Source: JBDTNQ01 sp039933635 (GTDB lineage Bacteria > Acidobacteriota > Vicinamibacteria > Vicinamibacterales > SCN-69-37). From it: 24,267 nt of DNA. A model generated the notes under the pieces. It did not search any database and was not told where the DNA came from. It saw only the letters and a program-made list of their open reading frames with translations. The DNA is taken from NCBI GenBank assembly GCA_039933635.1, contig JBDTNQ010000068.1:1-24267 (forward strand), read 5' to 3'. Of the stretch, positions 15,118 to 22,687 are shown piece after piece. Within the stretch, counting starts at the first letter, position 1. The number at the start of each line of letters is the position of its first letter. The position numbers and the translations under genes were made by a program.

Positions 15118-16497
15118 GTGCCGCGACTGGCCGGCGTACTCTCATCCACTGCCGCGTTTGCGTTGCCCTTGGTCATCCTGATCGAGCGCGGCTGGTCGAG
15201 GCTCGCGACGCCCGACTTCTGGGCGGAAGATGGCGCGGTATTTCTCCGTCAGGCGCTCGAAGAGGGAAGCCGATCTCTGCTCCATCCCATGGCGGGGTCG
15301 TTCTTCACGCTCGAGCGCTCGATCATGCTGATCGCCCTGAAGGCGGCGCCGCTGGTCTGGGTGCCCTTCGTCGTTTGCCTTGCCTGTATTGCCGTGACCG
15401 CGCTCGTGATGTCGCGTCTGGCGAGTGACGCGTACAGCTGGTTGGTCCCGTCCCGCGCCGTGCGTCTCGCGGCCGTGTGTCTCATGTGCCTGCTGCCGGG
15501 CCTGAACGAGATGCTGGGCAATCTGTGCAACGTGAACTGGATTCTGTTCGCGGGCGTCGCGTTGATCGGCCTGAAGGACCCGGATCGACCCCTGACGGCG
15601 GCCGAGCTCGTCGTGACCGCGCTCATCTCGGTGTCGGTGGGCACCGCGATCCTGCTGGTGCCGCTGTTTCTGTGGCGTCTCGTCATGACGACCGCGCGGC
15701 GGCGAAGCCCAACACGGGAAGTGTTGGCGATTGCGATACTCATCCTGCTCGGCGGCGTGCTGCCGGCGGTCTTCGGCGGCTCGGAGCCCTCGGCGCCTCC
15801 AGGCGTCCGTGCCCTGGACATCGCCAGGATCTGGTACGACCACATCGCGCGCCTCGTCGCGTTTACCCCCTGGATCGGCGACCGCCTGACCGTCACGGTC
15901 AGCCATTGGCGTCCCCAGGGCCTCTATCGGGTGGGCAAGATCGGGTTCGTGATCTTCCTGGCTGCGTGGGCCTGGCGGCGGCGGCGGGACGCCCGCGCCC
16001 AGGCGTTGCTGGCACTGCTCGCGGGCGTGAGCGCCTGGACGGCATTGTCGTCGCTCACCCGCGTCTATGCCTTCGATTTCTTTCAGAACCAGACCGGGCT
16101 CTGGTTCTACGAGAGCCGGTACTCGTTCATCGTGTCGTTCACGGCCGTGTTGTTCTGGCTGGTCGTCCTGCAGGATTTGCCCCGGCTCCTCATCCCCCGG
16201 GCCACGGTCGCGATGGGTTTCCTGGCGCTGAGCGCCGCGCTGTCCATGCACCGCTTCAACATCGACGCATACAGTAATCCCCGTTTCCACGCCCGCGTGG
16301 TGGGAACCACCGTCGTCGCCGACCCCGTGACCGACTACCGAGTCGACGGCCCGATTGGGACCCACTGGCAGGACGTCTCGGACGAGCTCGATCGCGCGCG
16401 CCGAACCGGGTGCCCGCACCGCGTCATCGTCCATCAGTATCCCGATCCGTGGGCGTTCACGTTCGTGAACCCGAACCCGGCTGCGGGTTGTAGCTGA
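15118..16497 (+). CDS. Polytopic membrane protein, GT-C glycosyltransferase-like
   Basis: This protein of about 459 aa has around ten hydrophobic segments (first about 8-22) and a soluble C-terminal tail from about 390. After the first helix it has DFWAEDGAVFLRQALEEG (33-50). An acidic Glu-Asp pair in the first outside loop is the hallmark of GT-C enzymes that use polyprenyl-phosphate sugars, and the WAEDG version is seen in large uncharacterised membrane families. Function is therefore tentative: lipid-linked sugar transfer to an envelope glycan. No glycan genes are nearby. The frame is open back to 15037 within the end of the KdpD copy; I set the start at GTG 15118 because an extended -10 is just before it. 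Nothing recognisable was found in the convergent gap 16498-16595 except a 5-bp stem (16542-16556). Confidence 0.65.
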   Translation: MPRLAGVLSSTAAFALPLVILIERGWSRLATPDFWAEDGAVFLRQALEEGSRSLLHPMAGSFFTLERSIMLIALKAAPLVWVPFVVCLACIAVTALVMSRLASDAYSWLVPSRAVRLAAVCLMCLLPGLNEMLGNLCNVNWILFAGVALIGLKDPDRPLTAAELVVTALISVSVGTAILLVPLFLWRLVMTTARRRSPTREVLAIAILILLGGVLPAVFGGSEPSAPPGVRALDIARIWYDHIARLVAFTPWIGDRLTVTVSHWRPQGLYRVGKIGFVIFLAAWAWRRRRDARAQALLALLAGVSAWTALSSLTRVYAFDFFQNQTGLWFYESRYSFIVSFTAVLFWLVVLQDLPRLLIPRATVAMGFLALSAALSMHRFNIDAYSNPRFHARVVGTTVVADPVTDYRVDGPIGTHWQDVSDELDRARRTGCPHRVIVHQYPDPWAFTFVNPNPAAGCS

Positions 16498-16595
16498 CGT
16501 GAGTCACGGCGCAGGTTCCCTCGTTCAGACAGGCGAGCGGCCGGCCCTGCAGGCCGTCAGGTCCGCTGCGACCGTTCACGAACGCGATCGAATCG

Positions 16596-17240
16596 TCATC
16601 CTGTCCGTGCGCGCCCGTCCTCCATGTGAATGGTCGCTCTGGCTCGCTGACGAATCTCTTCCCAGTCGTGCGTGACGTAGATCATCGGCAGTCGCAGCTC
16701 GGCCATCAGCGAGTCGAGGTAGGGCAACACTTCCTGTCGCTTGCTGACCTCGATGGAGCCCAACGGCTCGTCGAGGAGCAACAGCCGCGGATTGCAGAGG
16801 AGTGCGCGCGCGAGCGCCACGCGCCGCTGTTCGCCGCCGGAGAGTCGGGCGGGGTGCCGCGCGAGCAGGGGGCCAAGGTCGAGCAGCGAGACGAGCGTAT
16901 CGAACGCGATGGGCCCGGCGCCGCGGCGCCGGGCAAACCAGCGGCCGTACTCAAGGTTTTGTCGGACTGTGAGATGCGGAAGCAGCCGCGCGTCCTGAAA
17001 CACGTAGCCGATGCGCCGCGCGTGTGGCCGTACGAATTGGCGGCGCGCCGTATCGGTCAGCGTCTCGTCGTCAATCTGCACGAGTCCGGCGTCCGGCCTA
17101 AGCAGCCCGGCCACGACGTCCAGCGTCCGCGTCTTCCCTGAGCCCGATGGCCCGAGGAGCGCCGTCAGACCATCCGGCAGCTCGAGGTCGACGTCGAGCC
17201 GCAGGCGTTCGAAGGCGTGTTGGATACGGACGCGGATCAT
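16596..17240 (-). CDS. modC: Molybdate-type ABC transporter ATPase (ModC-like, no TOBE domain)
   Basis: This 214-aa ABC ATPase carries Walker A GPSGSGKT (30-37), the Q-loop FQDARLLPHLTVRQNL (81-96) typical of ModC, the signature LSGGEQ (133-138), Walker B LLLLDEP (153-159) and H-loop His191. ModC proteins are normally about 350 residues and end with a molybdate-binding TOBE domain, which is absent. The D-loop reads LGSIE where LxxLD is usual. The reading frame is open far upstream of ATG 17240, inside modB, but only this start gives the ATPase fold at its usual position, and it overlaps the modB TGA by one base (TGATG). Specificity (molybdate, tungstate or another oxyanion) rests on the permease. 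Confidence 0.85.
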   Translation of the reverse strand: MIRVRIQHAFERLRLDVDLELPDGLTALLGPSGSGKTRTLDVVAGLLRPDAGLVQIDDETLTDTARRQFVRPHARRIGYVFQDARLLPHLTVRQNLEYGRWFARRRGAGPIAFDTLVSLLDLGPLLARHPARLSGGEQRRVALARALLCNPRLLLLDEPLGSIEVSKRQEVLPYLDSLMAELRLPMIYVTHDWEEIRQRARATIHMEDGRARTG

Positions 17241-17923
17241 CAGCGACGGCGCTCCAGGCGTCGTGCCAGGGTTTCGGACGCGAGCAGCGCCGCGAAGGAT
17301 ACCGCGATCGAGAGCAGGGCCAGGCGCCACACATGGATGTCGCCGTCGGGTGTTTGCGTGAAGGTGTAGATGGCGAGCGCGAGCGTACGCGTTTCGCCCG
17401 GGATGTTCGACACGAAGGTGATCGTTGCGCCGAACTCGCCGAGGGCTTTGGCGAAGGCGAGGATCAGGCCCGAGAGCACGCCCGGAAGCGCGAGCGGCAG
17501 CGTCACGGTGGCGATGGTCCACGCCGGACTCGCGCCGAGCGACGCCGCGGCTTCCTCGAGGCGCGCGTCGACCTGCTCGATGGCCAGGCGAATCGCGCGC
17601 ACCATCAACGGAAAGCCCATCACGCCCGCCGCCACCGCGGCACCCGTCCATCGGAACGCCAGGACGATGCCGAACGCGTCCTCGAGGAAGGCGCCGACGG
17701 GACCGCGGCGGCCGAAAAGACGAAGCAACAGGTAGCCCGTGACGACGGGCGGCATCACGAGCGGCAGATGAACGACCGCGTTCAAGACGCTCCGGCCCCA
17801 GAACCGCCCGCGAGCGAGGAGCAGCGCGACGCCAATGGCCAGCGGAAGCGTGGCCAGCGTGCCCACGCACGCGACCTTCAGACTCAGACCCACGATGGCC
17901 AGGTCTTCGGCGGACCAGTTCAT
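17240..17923 (-). CDS. modB: Molybdate-type ABC transporter permease (ModB-like)
   Basis: This 227-aa inner-membrane protein has five to six helices. It carries HLPLVMPPVVTGYLLL and FRWTGAAVAAGVMGFPLMVRA in the first half and the ABC-contact (EAA) loop EEAAASLGASPAWTIATVTLPLALPG in the second, ending with GEFGATITFVSNIPGETRTL. These are the signature sequences of ModB. It should pair with the ATPase that starts on its own stop codon. No periplasmic binding protein (modA) is in the window, so ligand supply must come from elsewhere or the transporter has another partner. The start overlaps the end of the antiporter gene (ATGA). Confidence 0.9.
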   Translation of the reverse strand: MNWSAEDLAIVGLSLKVACVGTLATLPLAIGVALLLARGRFWGRSVLNAVVHLPLVMPPVVTGYLLLRLFGRRGPVGAFLEDAFGIVLAFRWTGAAVAAGVMGFPLMVRAIRLAIEQVDARLEEAAASLGASPAWTIATVTLPLALPGVLSGLILAFAKALGEFGATITFVSNIPGETRTLALAIYTFTQTPDGDIHVWRLALLSIAVSFAALLASETLARRLERRR

Positions 17924-19929
17924 GCTTTCGGGTCCATCCCGACGGTCAGTTGTCTGGCTGCTGCCTGCGTCTGAGCCGTCGTGCCGATGACAGCCAGTCG
18001 GTCTCCGGCCTCGATCCGATCGTCGGGACCAGGATTGACCTGTACGCCCTGACTACGCGCAATGCCGACGATGGATGCACCGGTGCGCTTGCGCAGTCCT
18101 GATTCACCGATGGTGCGGCCGGCCAGAACGTTCCCGGCCTCGACTTCAATCCACGTGACCTCAAGTGCACCTGATGCATTCATGAGCTGGTCCAAGAGTC
18201 GCGCCCGATCGGCGCTGGGCCGTTCGGTTTCGTCGAGGCCCTCGCGCCGCACGACTTCGACGTACCGCTGGACGTCCGCCATCGGCAGGTCGAGATCGAG
18301 CAGCGTGCGCCGCACGATTTCGACACCGCCTTCGAGTTCTGGTCTCACAACGTCGTTGACGCCGGCTGCTTTGAGGCGTCTGGCGCCGTCCCATGTGGAC
18401 GCCCGCGAGACGATGCGAAGGGAGGGCGCTTGCTTCCTTGCCGTGCTTGCGACGGCCATGGCCGCGGCGTCATCCGGGAGCGTGATGACCAGCGCCCTCG
18501 CCCGGGCGAGGCCGGCGTGCTCGAGAATCTCGGAACTGCCAGCATCGCCGTACAGCACCGGCACGCCCAGCTCGTGCAACTTGGTGAGGCGGGAGGGATC
18601 CGACTCGACGACGATCCTCGGGATCTGCAGGCGCCCAAGGGCCTCGGCAATGTGCCGGCCCACCCGGCCGCAACCTACAATCACGACGTGATCGTGCATG
18701 GTGTCGTGGGAAATGGGGATGCCTGCGTGCACCTGATCCATCCAGCGCCACAGAGTGGGCCACCGCTTCAAGAAGCGCTCGACCGGATCGACGAGCCTGA
18801 AAATCAGCGGATTGACCGTGATGGACACGATGGCGCCGGCCAGGATCAGTGAATACTGGTCGTTGTCGATCAGCCCCAGCGTGAGTCCCGCCTGTCCGAG
18901 AATGAACGAGAACTCGCCGATCTGGCTGAGGCCTGCTGCGACCACGAGCGACGTGCGCGCGGGGTACGGGAACAAGACGCCAATCAACACCGTAATCAGG
19001 GACTTACCGAAGACGATGAGCAGGGACCAGAGCACGACGTCGTGCCAGTGCGTCACCAGATAAATCGGGTTGACGAGCATCCCGACCGAGACGAAGAAGA
19101 GCACGGCGAAGGCTTCGCGGAAGGGGAGCAGATCAGCGGCGACCTGGGCGCTGAATTCGGACTCGCCGAAGATGACGCCCGCGAGAAACGCGCCCAGCGC
19201 CAGCGACACGCCAAAGAGCGCCGCCGATGCGAGCGCCGTACCCACGGCCGCGGAGAGCGCCACGAGCACGAACAACTCGCGGGATCGGGTTCGGACGACG
19301 CGCGCCATGATGATCGGCACGAGGCGCGGGCCGACGGTGAGCATCAGGAGGACGAACGTCATGGCCTTGCCGACGGCGAACAAGGGCGCGCGCCAGGCGT
19401 CTTCGCCTGCGGGCAGGGCCAACAGCGGCAGCAGGACGAGAATGACGACCGTCGCGAGATCTTCGAGGACGAGCCAGCCGACCGCCACCCGGCCGTGCAG
19501 GGAGTTCAGCTGTCCGGTGTCCATCAATCCGCGCAGCAGCACGACCGTGCTGGCCACGGACATCGCGAAGCCGAGGACAATGCTCGCGGCGGGCGTCGCC
19601 CCGGAGTGACGGGCGATCGCGTACGACACGGCGGTGGTGATCCCGGTCTGCAGGAGCGCGCCAGGAAGCGCGATGTCGCGCACGTTCCACAGGTCGCGGA
19701 AGGAGAAGTGCATGCCGATGCCGAACATCAGCAGGATGACCCCGAACTCGGCCAGCTGGTGAATGGAGGCTTCGTCGGCGTGAAACCCCTTGCTGAACGG
19801 TCCGAGCGCGACACCGGCGACCAGATAGCCGACGATGGTCGGCAACCGCAGCCGTCTGGCGAGCAGGCCGCCGATGAGGGCATACGCCAGGGCCACGGCG
19901 ATATTGACGAGCAGAGGAAGTTCGGCCAC
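17920..19929 (-). CDS. Kef/YbaL-type monovalent cation/proton antiporter with RCK (TrkA) domains
   Basis: This 669-aa protein has an N-terminal CPA2 antiporter domain (about 5-385, twelve or so helices; the ion-site acidic pair is Glu156-Asp157 in LVLEDLATVV). It then has a cytosolic TrkA-N Rossmann domain (about 414-530, VVIVGCGRVGRHIAEAL) and a TrkA-C domain (about 580-660, VLAGRTIGESGLRKRTGASIVGI). This is the arrangement of KefB/KefC and YbaL. It probably exchanges potassium for protons under nucleotide control. The glutathione site of true KefC cannot be established. GTG 19929 is chosen because the N-terminal helix begins there and TATGAT lies 8 bp upstream with no shine-dalgarno. The gene overlaps modB by 4 bp and is the first gene of the operon. 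Confidence 0.9.
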   Translation of the reverse strand: MAELPLLVNIAVALAYALIGGLLARRLRLPTIVGYLVAGVALGPFSKGFHADEASIHQLAEFGVILLMFGIGMHFSFRDLWNVRDIALPGALLQTGITTAVSYAIARHSGATPAASIVLGFAMSVASTVVLLRGLMDTGQLNSLHGRVAVGWLVLEDLATVVILVLLPLLALPAGEDAWRAPLFAVGKAMTFVLLMLTVGPRLVPIIMARVVRTRSRELFVLVALSAAVGTALASAALFGVSLALGAFLAGVIFGESEFSAQVAADLLPFREAFAVLFFVSVGMLVNPIYLVTHWHDVVLWSLLIVFGKSLITVLIGVLFPYPARTSLVVAAGLSQIGEFSFILGQAGLTLGLIDNDQYSLILAGAIVSITVNPLIFRLVDPVERFLKRWPTLWRWMDQVHAGIPISHDTMHDHVVIVGCGRVGRHIAEALGRLQIPRIVVESDPSRLTKLHELGVPVLYGDAGSSEILEHAGLARARALVITLPDDAAAMAVASTARKQAPSLRIVSRASTWDGARRLKAAGVNDVVRPELEGGVEIVRRTLLDLDLPMADVQRYVEVVRREGLDETERPSADRARLLDQLMNASGALEVTWIEVEAGNVLAGRTIGESGLRKRTGASIVGIARSQGVQVNPGPDDRIEAGDRLAVIGTTAQTQAAARQLTVGMDPKA

Positions 19930-19937
19930 GCAAGAGG

Positions 19938-19943
19938 ATCATA
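19938..19943 (-). promoter_or_regulatory. -10-like hexamer for the antiporter operon, possibly leaderless
   Basis: TATGAT on the minus strand ends 8 bp before GTG 19929. The intervening CCTCTTGC has no ribosome binding site. The same place read on the plus strand gives CATAAC, a weak -10 for the divergent gene at 20007. No good -35 is seen for either direction. Confidence 0.45.
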
Positions 19944-19948
19944 ACGGT

Positions 19949-19991
19949 AAGAGACCGGGTCTCCTCGGTCATCACGGAGACCCGGTCTCTT
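19949..19991. repeat. 16-bp perfect inverted repeat between divergent genes
   Basis: AAGAGACCGGGTCTCC (19949-19964) and its exact complement (19976-19991) flank an 11-bp loop. Each arm is itself nearly palindromic (GAGACC-G-GGTCTC and GAGACC-C-GGTCTC), so the site is also two copies of one 13-bp palindrome about 28 bp apart. It fills most of the 77-bp gap between the start of the antiporter and the secreted protein. It could be an operator for a dimeric regulator or a 5' hairpin of the rightward messenger. A terminator is unlikely between divergent starts. Confidence 0.85.
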
Positions 19992-20006
19992 GAGCAGGGA
20001 GGGCTG

Positions 20007-20963
20007 ATGAGGCCGATCGTGAAACTGCTGCTGTGCGCGGCGATGCTGGCGTCGACGGCCATGGTTGTGCCGAGCGAGGCGCAGTCGGACCTGGACACCT
20101 TCATGGCATCGGTCCTCGCCACTCGCGACCAGAACTGGAAGAAGCTCCAGCAGTACATTCTGGATGAGCGCGAGCAGGTCGAGGTCGTGGGGCCGGGGAA
20201 GATCAGGCTCTGGGGCGATCAGCGCGACTACGCCTGGTTCATCCGCGACGGGTTCTTCGTCCGCAGCCCGGTGAAGGCCAACGGCGCCACCGTGTCCGAA
20301 GCGGATCGCCGCAAGTACGAAGACGACTTCCTGCGCCGCGCGAAGGCGCGTGAGAAAGGAAGCACGACCGCGAGCGGCGACGCGGCGCCGGCCGCCAGCG
20401 AGCGGCCCTCAACGGTGGAGGGTTTGATCGCGCAGACGCGTCAGCCACAGTTCATCGACTCCGCCTACTTTCTGCGGTTCAAGTTCGAGCCTGGACGATA
20501 CGCGCTCGCGGGGCGAGAGACGATCGACGGGCGTGAGACGTTCCGCATCGAGTACTACCCCGCGCGGCTGTTCACCCACGAGCAGAACGCCGAAGACCAG
20601 CGCCGCCGCGAGCGCCGCCGTGACGGCAACGAAGATGTCGAGGCCACGATGGAGCGCATGATGAATAAGGTAGCGCTCGTCACGCTTTGGGTGGACGGGT
20701 CGGCACACCAAATCGTGCGTTACACGTTCGACAACGTCGACCTCGATTTCCTGCCCGGGGCATGGCTGGTGCGGATCGATGACATGAAGGCGAGCATGAC
20801 GATGAGCCAGCCGTTTCCCGGCGTCTGGCTGCCGCGCGACGTGGACGCGCTGATGACCGGCACAATGGCGATGGGTGACGTGGGCGTTCGCTATCACCTC
20901 GAGTACCGCGATTATCGCGAGGCGACGTCGACCGGCCGCATCATCCTTCCGGCGAGCCGATGA
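20007..20963 (+). CDS. Secreted protein of unknown function, paired with a barrel protein
   Basis: I do not recognise a named family. The 318-aa protein has a signal peptide (about 1-26, LLLCAAMLASTAMVV then SEAQ) and a mature part with two blocks: about 30-120 (KKLQQYILDEREQVEVVGPGK, DYAWFIRDG) and about 145-318. The second block alternates strands such as RFKFEPGRYALAGRETIDG, FRIEYYPARLF and RYTFDNVDLDFLPGAWLVRI, ending in VRYHLEYRDYREA. This is reminiscent of the LolA/LolB-like antiparallel sheet seen in outer-membrane lipoprotein-sorting proteins; that is inference only. A charged helix (195-215, RRRERRRDGNEDVE) separates strands. The start has AGGGAGGG at 19996-20003. It overlaps the downstream barrel gene by 4 bp (ATGA), so the two are likely made together. 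Confidence 0.75.
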   Translation: MRPIVKLLLCAAMLASTAMVVPSEAQSDLDTFMASVLATRDQNWKKLQQYILDEREQVEVVGPGKIRLWGDQRDYAWFIRDGFFVRSPVKANGATVSEADRRKYEDDFLRRAKAREKGSTTASGDAAPAASERPSTVEGLIAQTRQPQFIDSAYFLRFKFEPGRYALAGRETIDGRETFRIEYYPARLFTHEQNAEDQRRRERRRDGNEDVEATMERMMNKVALVTLWVDGSAHQIVRYTFDNVDLDFLPGAWLVRIDDMKASMTMSQPFPGVWLPRDVDALMTGTMAMGDVGVRYHLEYRDYREATSTGRIILPASR

Positions 20964-22246
20964 TTGTCGCGATGCTGCTGTTCGGATGGTGGCTGGCGCT
21001 CACGCCGGCCCTCGCGTCCACACAGGAACCCGGTTCGCGCGTCGAGCAGACGGCCTCCGCCGAAGTCATCGCCGCCATTCAGGTGCACGGCAACAATGCC
21101 ACACCGGATGCCGAGATCCTGACGACCGCCGGCCTGGTCGTCGGTGCACTGTTTACGCCGGCCGTGTTGACCGACACGCGAACGCGTCTGCTGGCGACCA
21201 GGCGCTTCGAAGACGTCACGGTCCTCAAGCGCTACGCCTCCATCGTCGACGCATCTCGTATCTCGGTGGTCATTCTCGTCAACGAGCGGCCGGTGCGGAT
21301 TGAACTGCCGGGCGTGCCCGGCGAACTGCCGCGCGTGTCGCGACGCGGACCGGTGCGAAATCTCATGTTCATGCCCGTGCTCGACGGGGAAGACGGCTAC
21401 GGTCTGACGTATGGAGCGCGCCTTGCATATGTGGACGTGCCCAACAAGGGCAGTCGCTTCGCGTTTCCGCTCACGTGGGGCGGGACCAAGCGCGCCGGCG
21501 CGGAGTTCGACCAGGCGGTGAAGAGCGGACCGATCGACCGCGTGCAGGGGGGAATCGAGGTGGAGCGGCGGCGCAACCCGGCGTTCGATGCTGACGACGA
21601 TCGGAAGCGGATATGGGCGCGGATCGAGCGCGCGGCCGGCCCGGTTCGTTTGGGTGGAGAGGTCGCGTCCGCGCACGTTTCGTTTCTCGGGGAGGACGAC
21701 CACCTCGCATCAGCCAGCGTGGATGCGACGTTCGACACGCGACTCGACCCCGCGATGCCCCGTAACGCCGTTTATGCGCGCGCGGCCTGGACGCGATTTC
21801 ATGTCGACGGGCGACGGGTCGACCGGCGGTCGTTCGATGCGCGCGGCTATCTCGGACTGGTCGGACAAACGATTCTGGTGGGAAGGGTCACCGGGCAGGC
21901 CGGGAGGGACGTGCTGCCGCCTTATCTCCAACCGCTGCTCGGCGGTTGGTCGTCGCTTCGGGGATTCAAGGCGGGCGCCTTCGTGGGCGACACCGTTGCC
22001 ACGGCGTCGAGCGAGCTGCGTGTGCCGTTGTCGTCGCCGTTGCATGTGGCGCGCCTCGGTATCAGCGTGTTCGCCGACGCCGGCGTCGCGGCGGCGCATG
22101 GACAGCGGCTGGGGGGACAACCAGTCCACATCGGACTCGGCGCCGGGGCGTGGGTGACGGCGACGGTGTTTCGGTTGGGCGTCTCGGTGGCGCACGGTCG
22201 GCACGCCGACACGCGTGTCAACTTCGGACTCGGTGTTACGTTCTGA
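20960..22246 (+). CDS. Outer-membrane Omp85/BamA-TamA-like protein with one POTRA
   Basis: This 428-aa protein has a signal peptide (1-20, MIVAMLLFGWWLALTPALAS). One POTRA-like domain (about 34-110, IAAIQVHGNNATPDAEILTTAGLVVG then RRFEDVTV) is followed by a C-terminal beta-barrel (about 135-428). The barrel contains the Omp85 signature LGGWSSLRGF (327-336, the RGF loop tip) and LRVPLSSPL (353-361), and it ends in Phe428 (NFGLGVTF), the usual barrel recognition end. BamA has five POTRAs and TamA three, so a one-POTRA member is a minimal version. It is probably a translocator or insertase in the outer membrane, but which cargo is unknown. The overlap with the upstream secreted protein suggests that protein is its partner. 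Confidence 0.83.
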   Translation: MIVAMLLFGWWLALTPALASTQEPGSRVEQTASAEVIAAIQVHGNNATPDAEILTTAGLVVGALFTPAVLTDTRTRLLATRRFEDVTVLKRYASIVDASRISVVILVNERPVRIELPGVPGELPRVSRRGPVRNLMFMPVLDGEDGYGLTYGARLAYVDVPNKGSRFAFPLTWGGTKRAGAEFDQAVKSGPIDRVQGGIEVERRRNPAFDADDDRKRIWARIERAAGPVRLGGEVASAHVSFLGEDDHLASASVDATFDTRLDPAMPRNAVYARAAWTRFHVDGRRVDRRSFDARGYLGLVGQTILVGRVTGQAGRDVLPPYLQPLLGGWSSLRGFKAGAFVGDTVATASSELRVPLSSPLHVARLGISVFADAGVAAAHGQRLGGQPVHIGLGAGAWVTATVFRLGVSVAHGRHADTRVNFGLGVTF

Positions 22247-22374
22247 CGGGCGTGGGTGAGGTTGGTGTGACTCCATGACGCGCTTTGCGACAGGAACGTC
22301 AGTCGCAGCAAAAGCCGGAAATTTCTTTGCCGCGACACTAAACGAATCGGGCGGTGGTGGTGTCTATTACAACG

Positions 22375-22599
22375 ATGAGACTGCTCCGAGGGCTCACCGG
22401 CGAGGTTCTGACCTGCGGATGCCTCGTCGGCGTCTACGAGACGTACGAAGGGCGCGTGGTGGTGACGATCGACGCGCGCGGGGCCTCATGCCCCGATCCC
22501 ACACACACGCGCCACGCGGTGGTGTCCCGGTCGAACCTGCAGCGCCGTTCGGCGGCGGAGGTGGAACCGCGCGACGCGCCGGTCGTGGCGCGGCGCTGA
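22375..22599 (+). CDS. Small protein of 74 aa, unknown function
   Basis: Residues about 1-40 look like a folded, conserved core (LRGLTGEVLTCGCLVGVYETY, VVVTIDARG) with three Cys (14, 16 and 40), followed by DPTHTRHAVV and a Ser/Arg-rich tail. No signal or membrane helix is seen. I do not recognise the family, and a metal site is possible from the CxC. The frame also opens at GTG 22354, but ATG 22375 is preferred. It has a -10-like TATTAC (22365-22370) 4 bp before the ATG and no shine-dalgarno. The codon use matches a real gene in this genome, and it is not a shadow of another gene. Confidence 0.55.
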   Translation: MRLLRGLTGEVLTCGCLVGVYETYEGRVVVTIDARGASCPDPTHTRHAVVSRSNLQRRSAAEVEPRDAPVVARR

Positions 22600-22673
22600 C
22601 GGTTCGAAACGGTCCGCCCGGGCTCCGTTCGCGATTTTCTGGCCGCGCCAAGAAAAACGTGAGCGCGATGTCT

Positions 22674-22679
22674 TATCAT
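22674..22679 (+). promoter_or_regulatory. -10-like hexamer for speA, possibly leaderless
   Basis: TATCAT ends 8 bp before GTG 22688 (spacer TGGGCGCT), the same spacing as TATGAT to GTG at the antiporter gene. There is no ribosome binding site, and no good -35. Confidence 0.45.
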
Positions 22680-22687
22680 TGGGCGCT

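Noticed and set aside
16596..17870. Long 424-codon reading of modC
   Set aside because: The part above 17240 is out-of-frame sequence of modB, Arg/Ala/Gly-rich without a fold; the ATPase begins at ATG 17240 on the modB stop.
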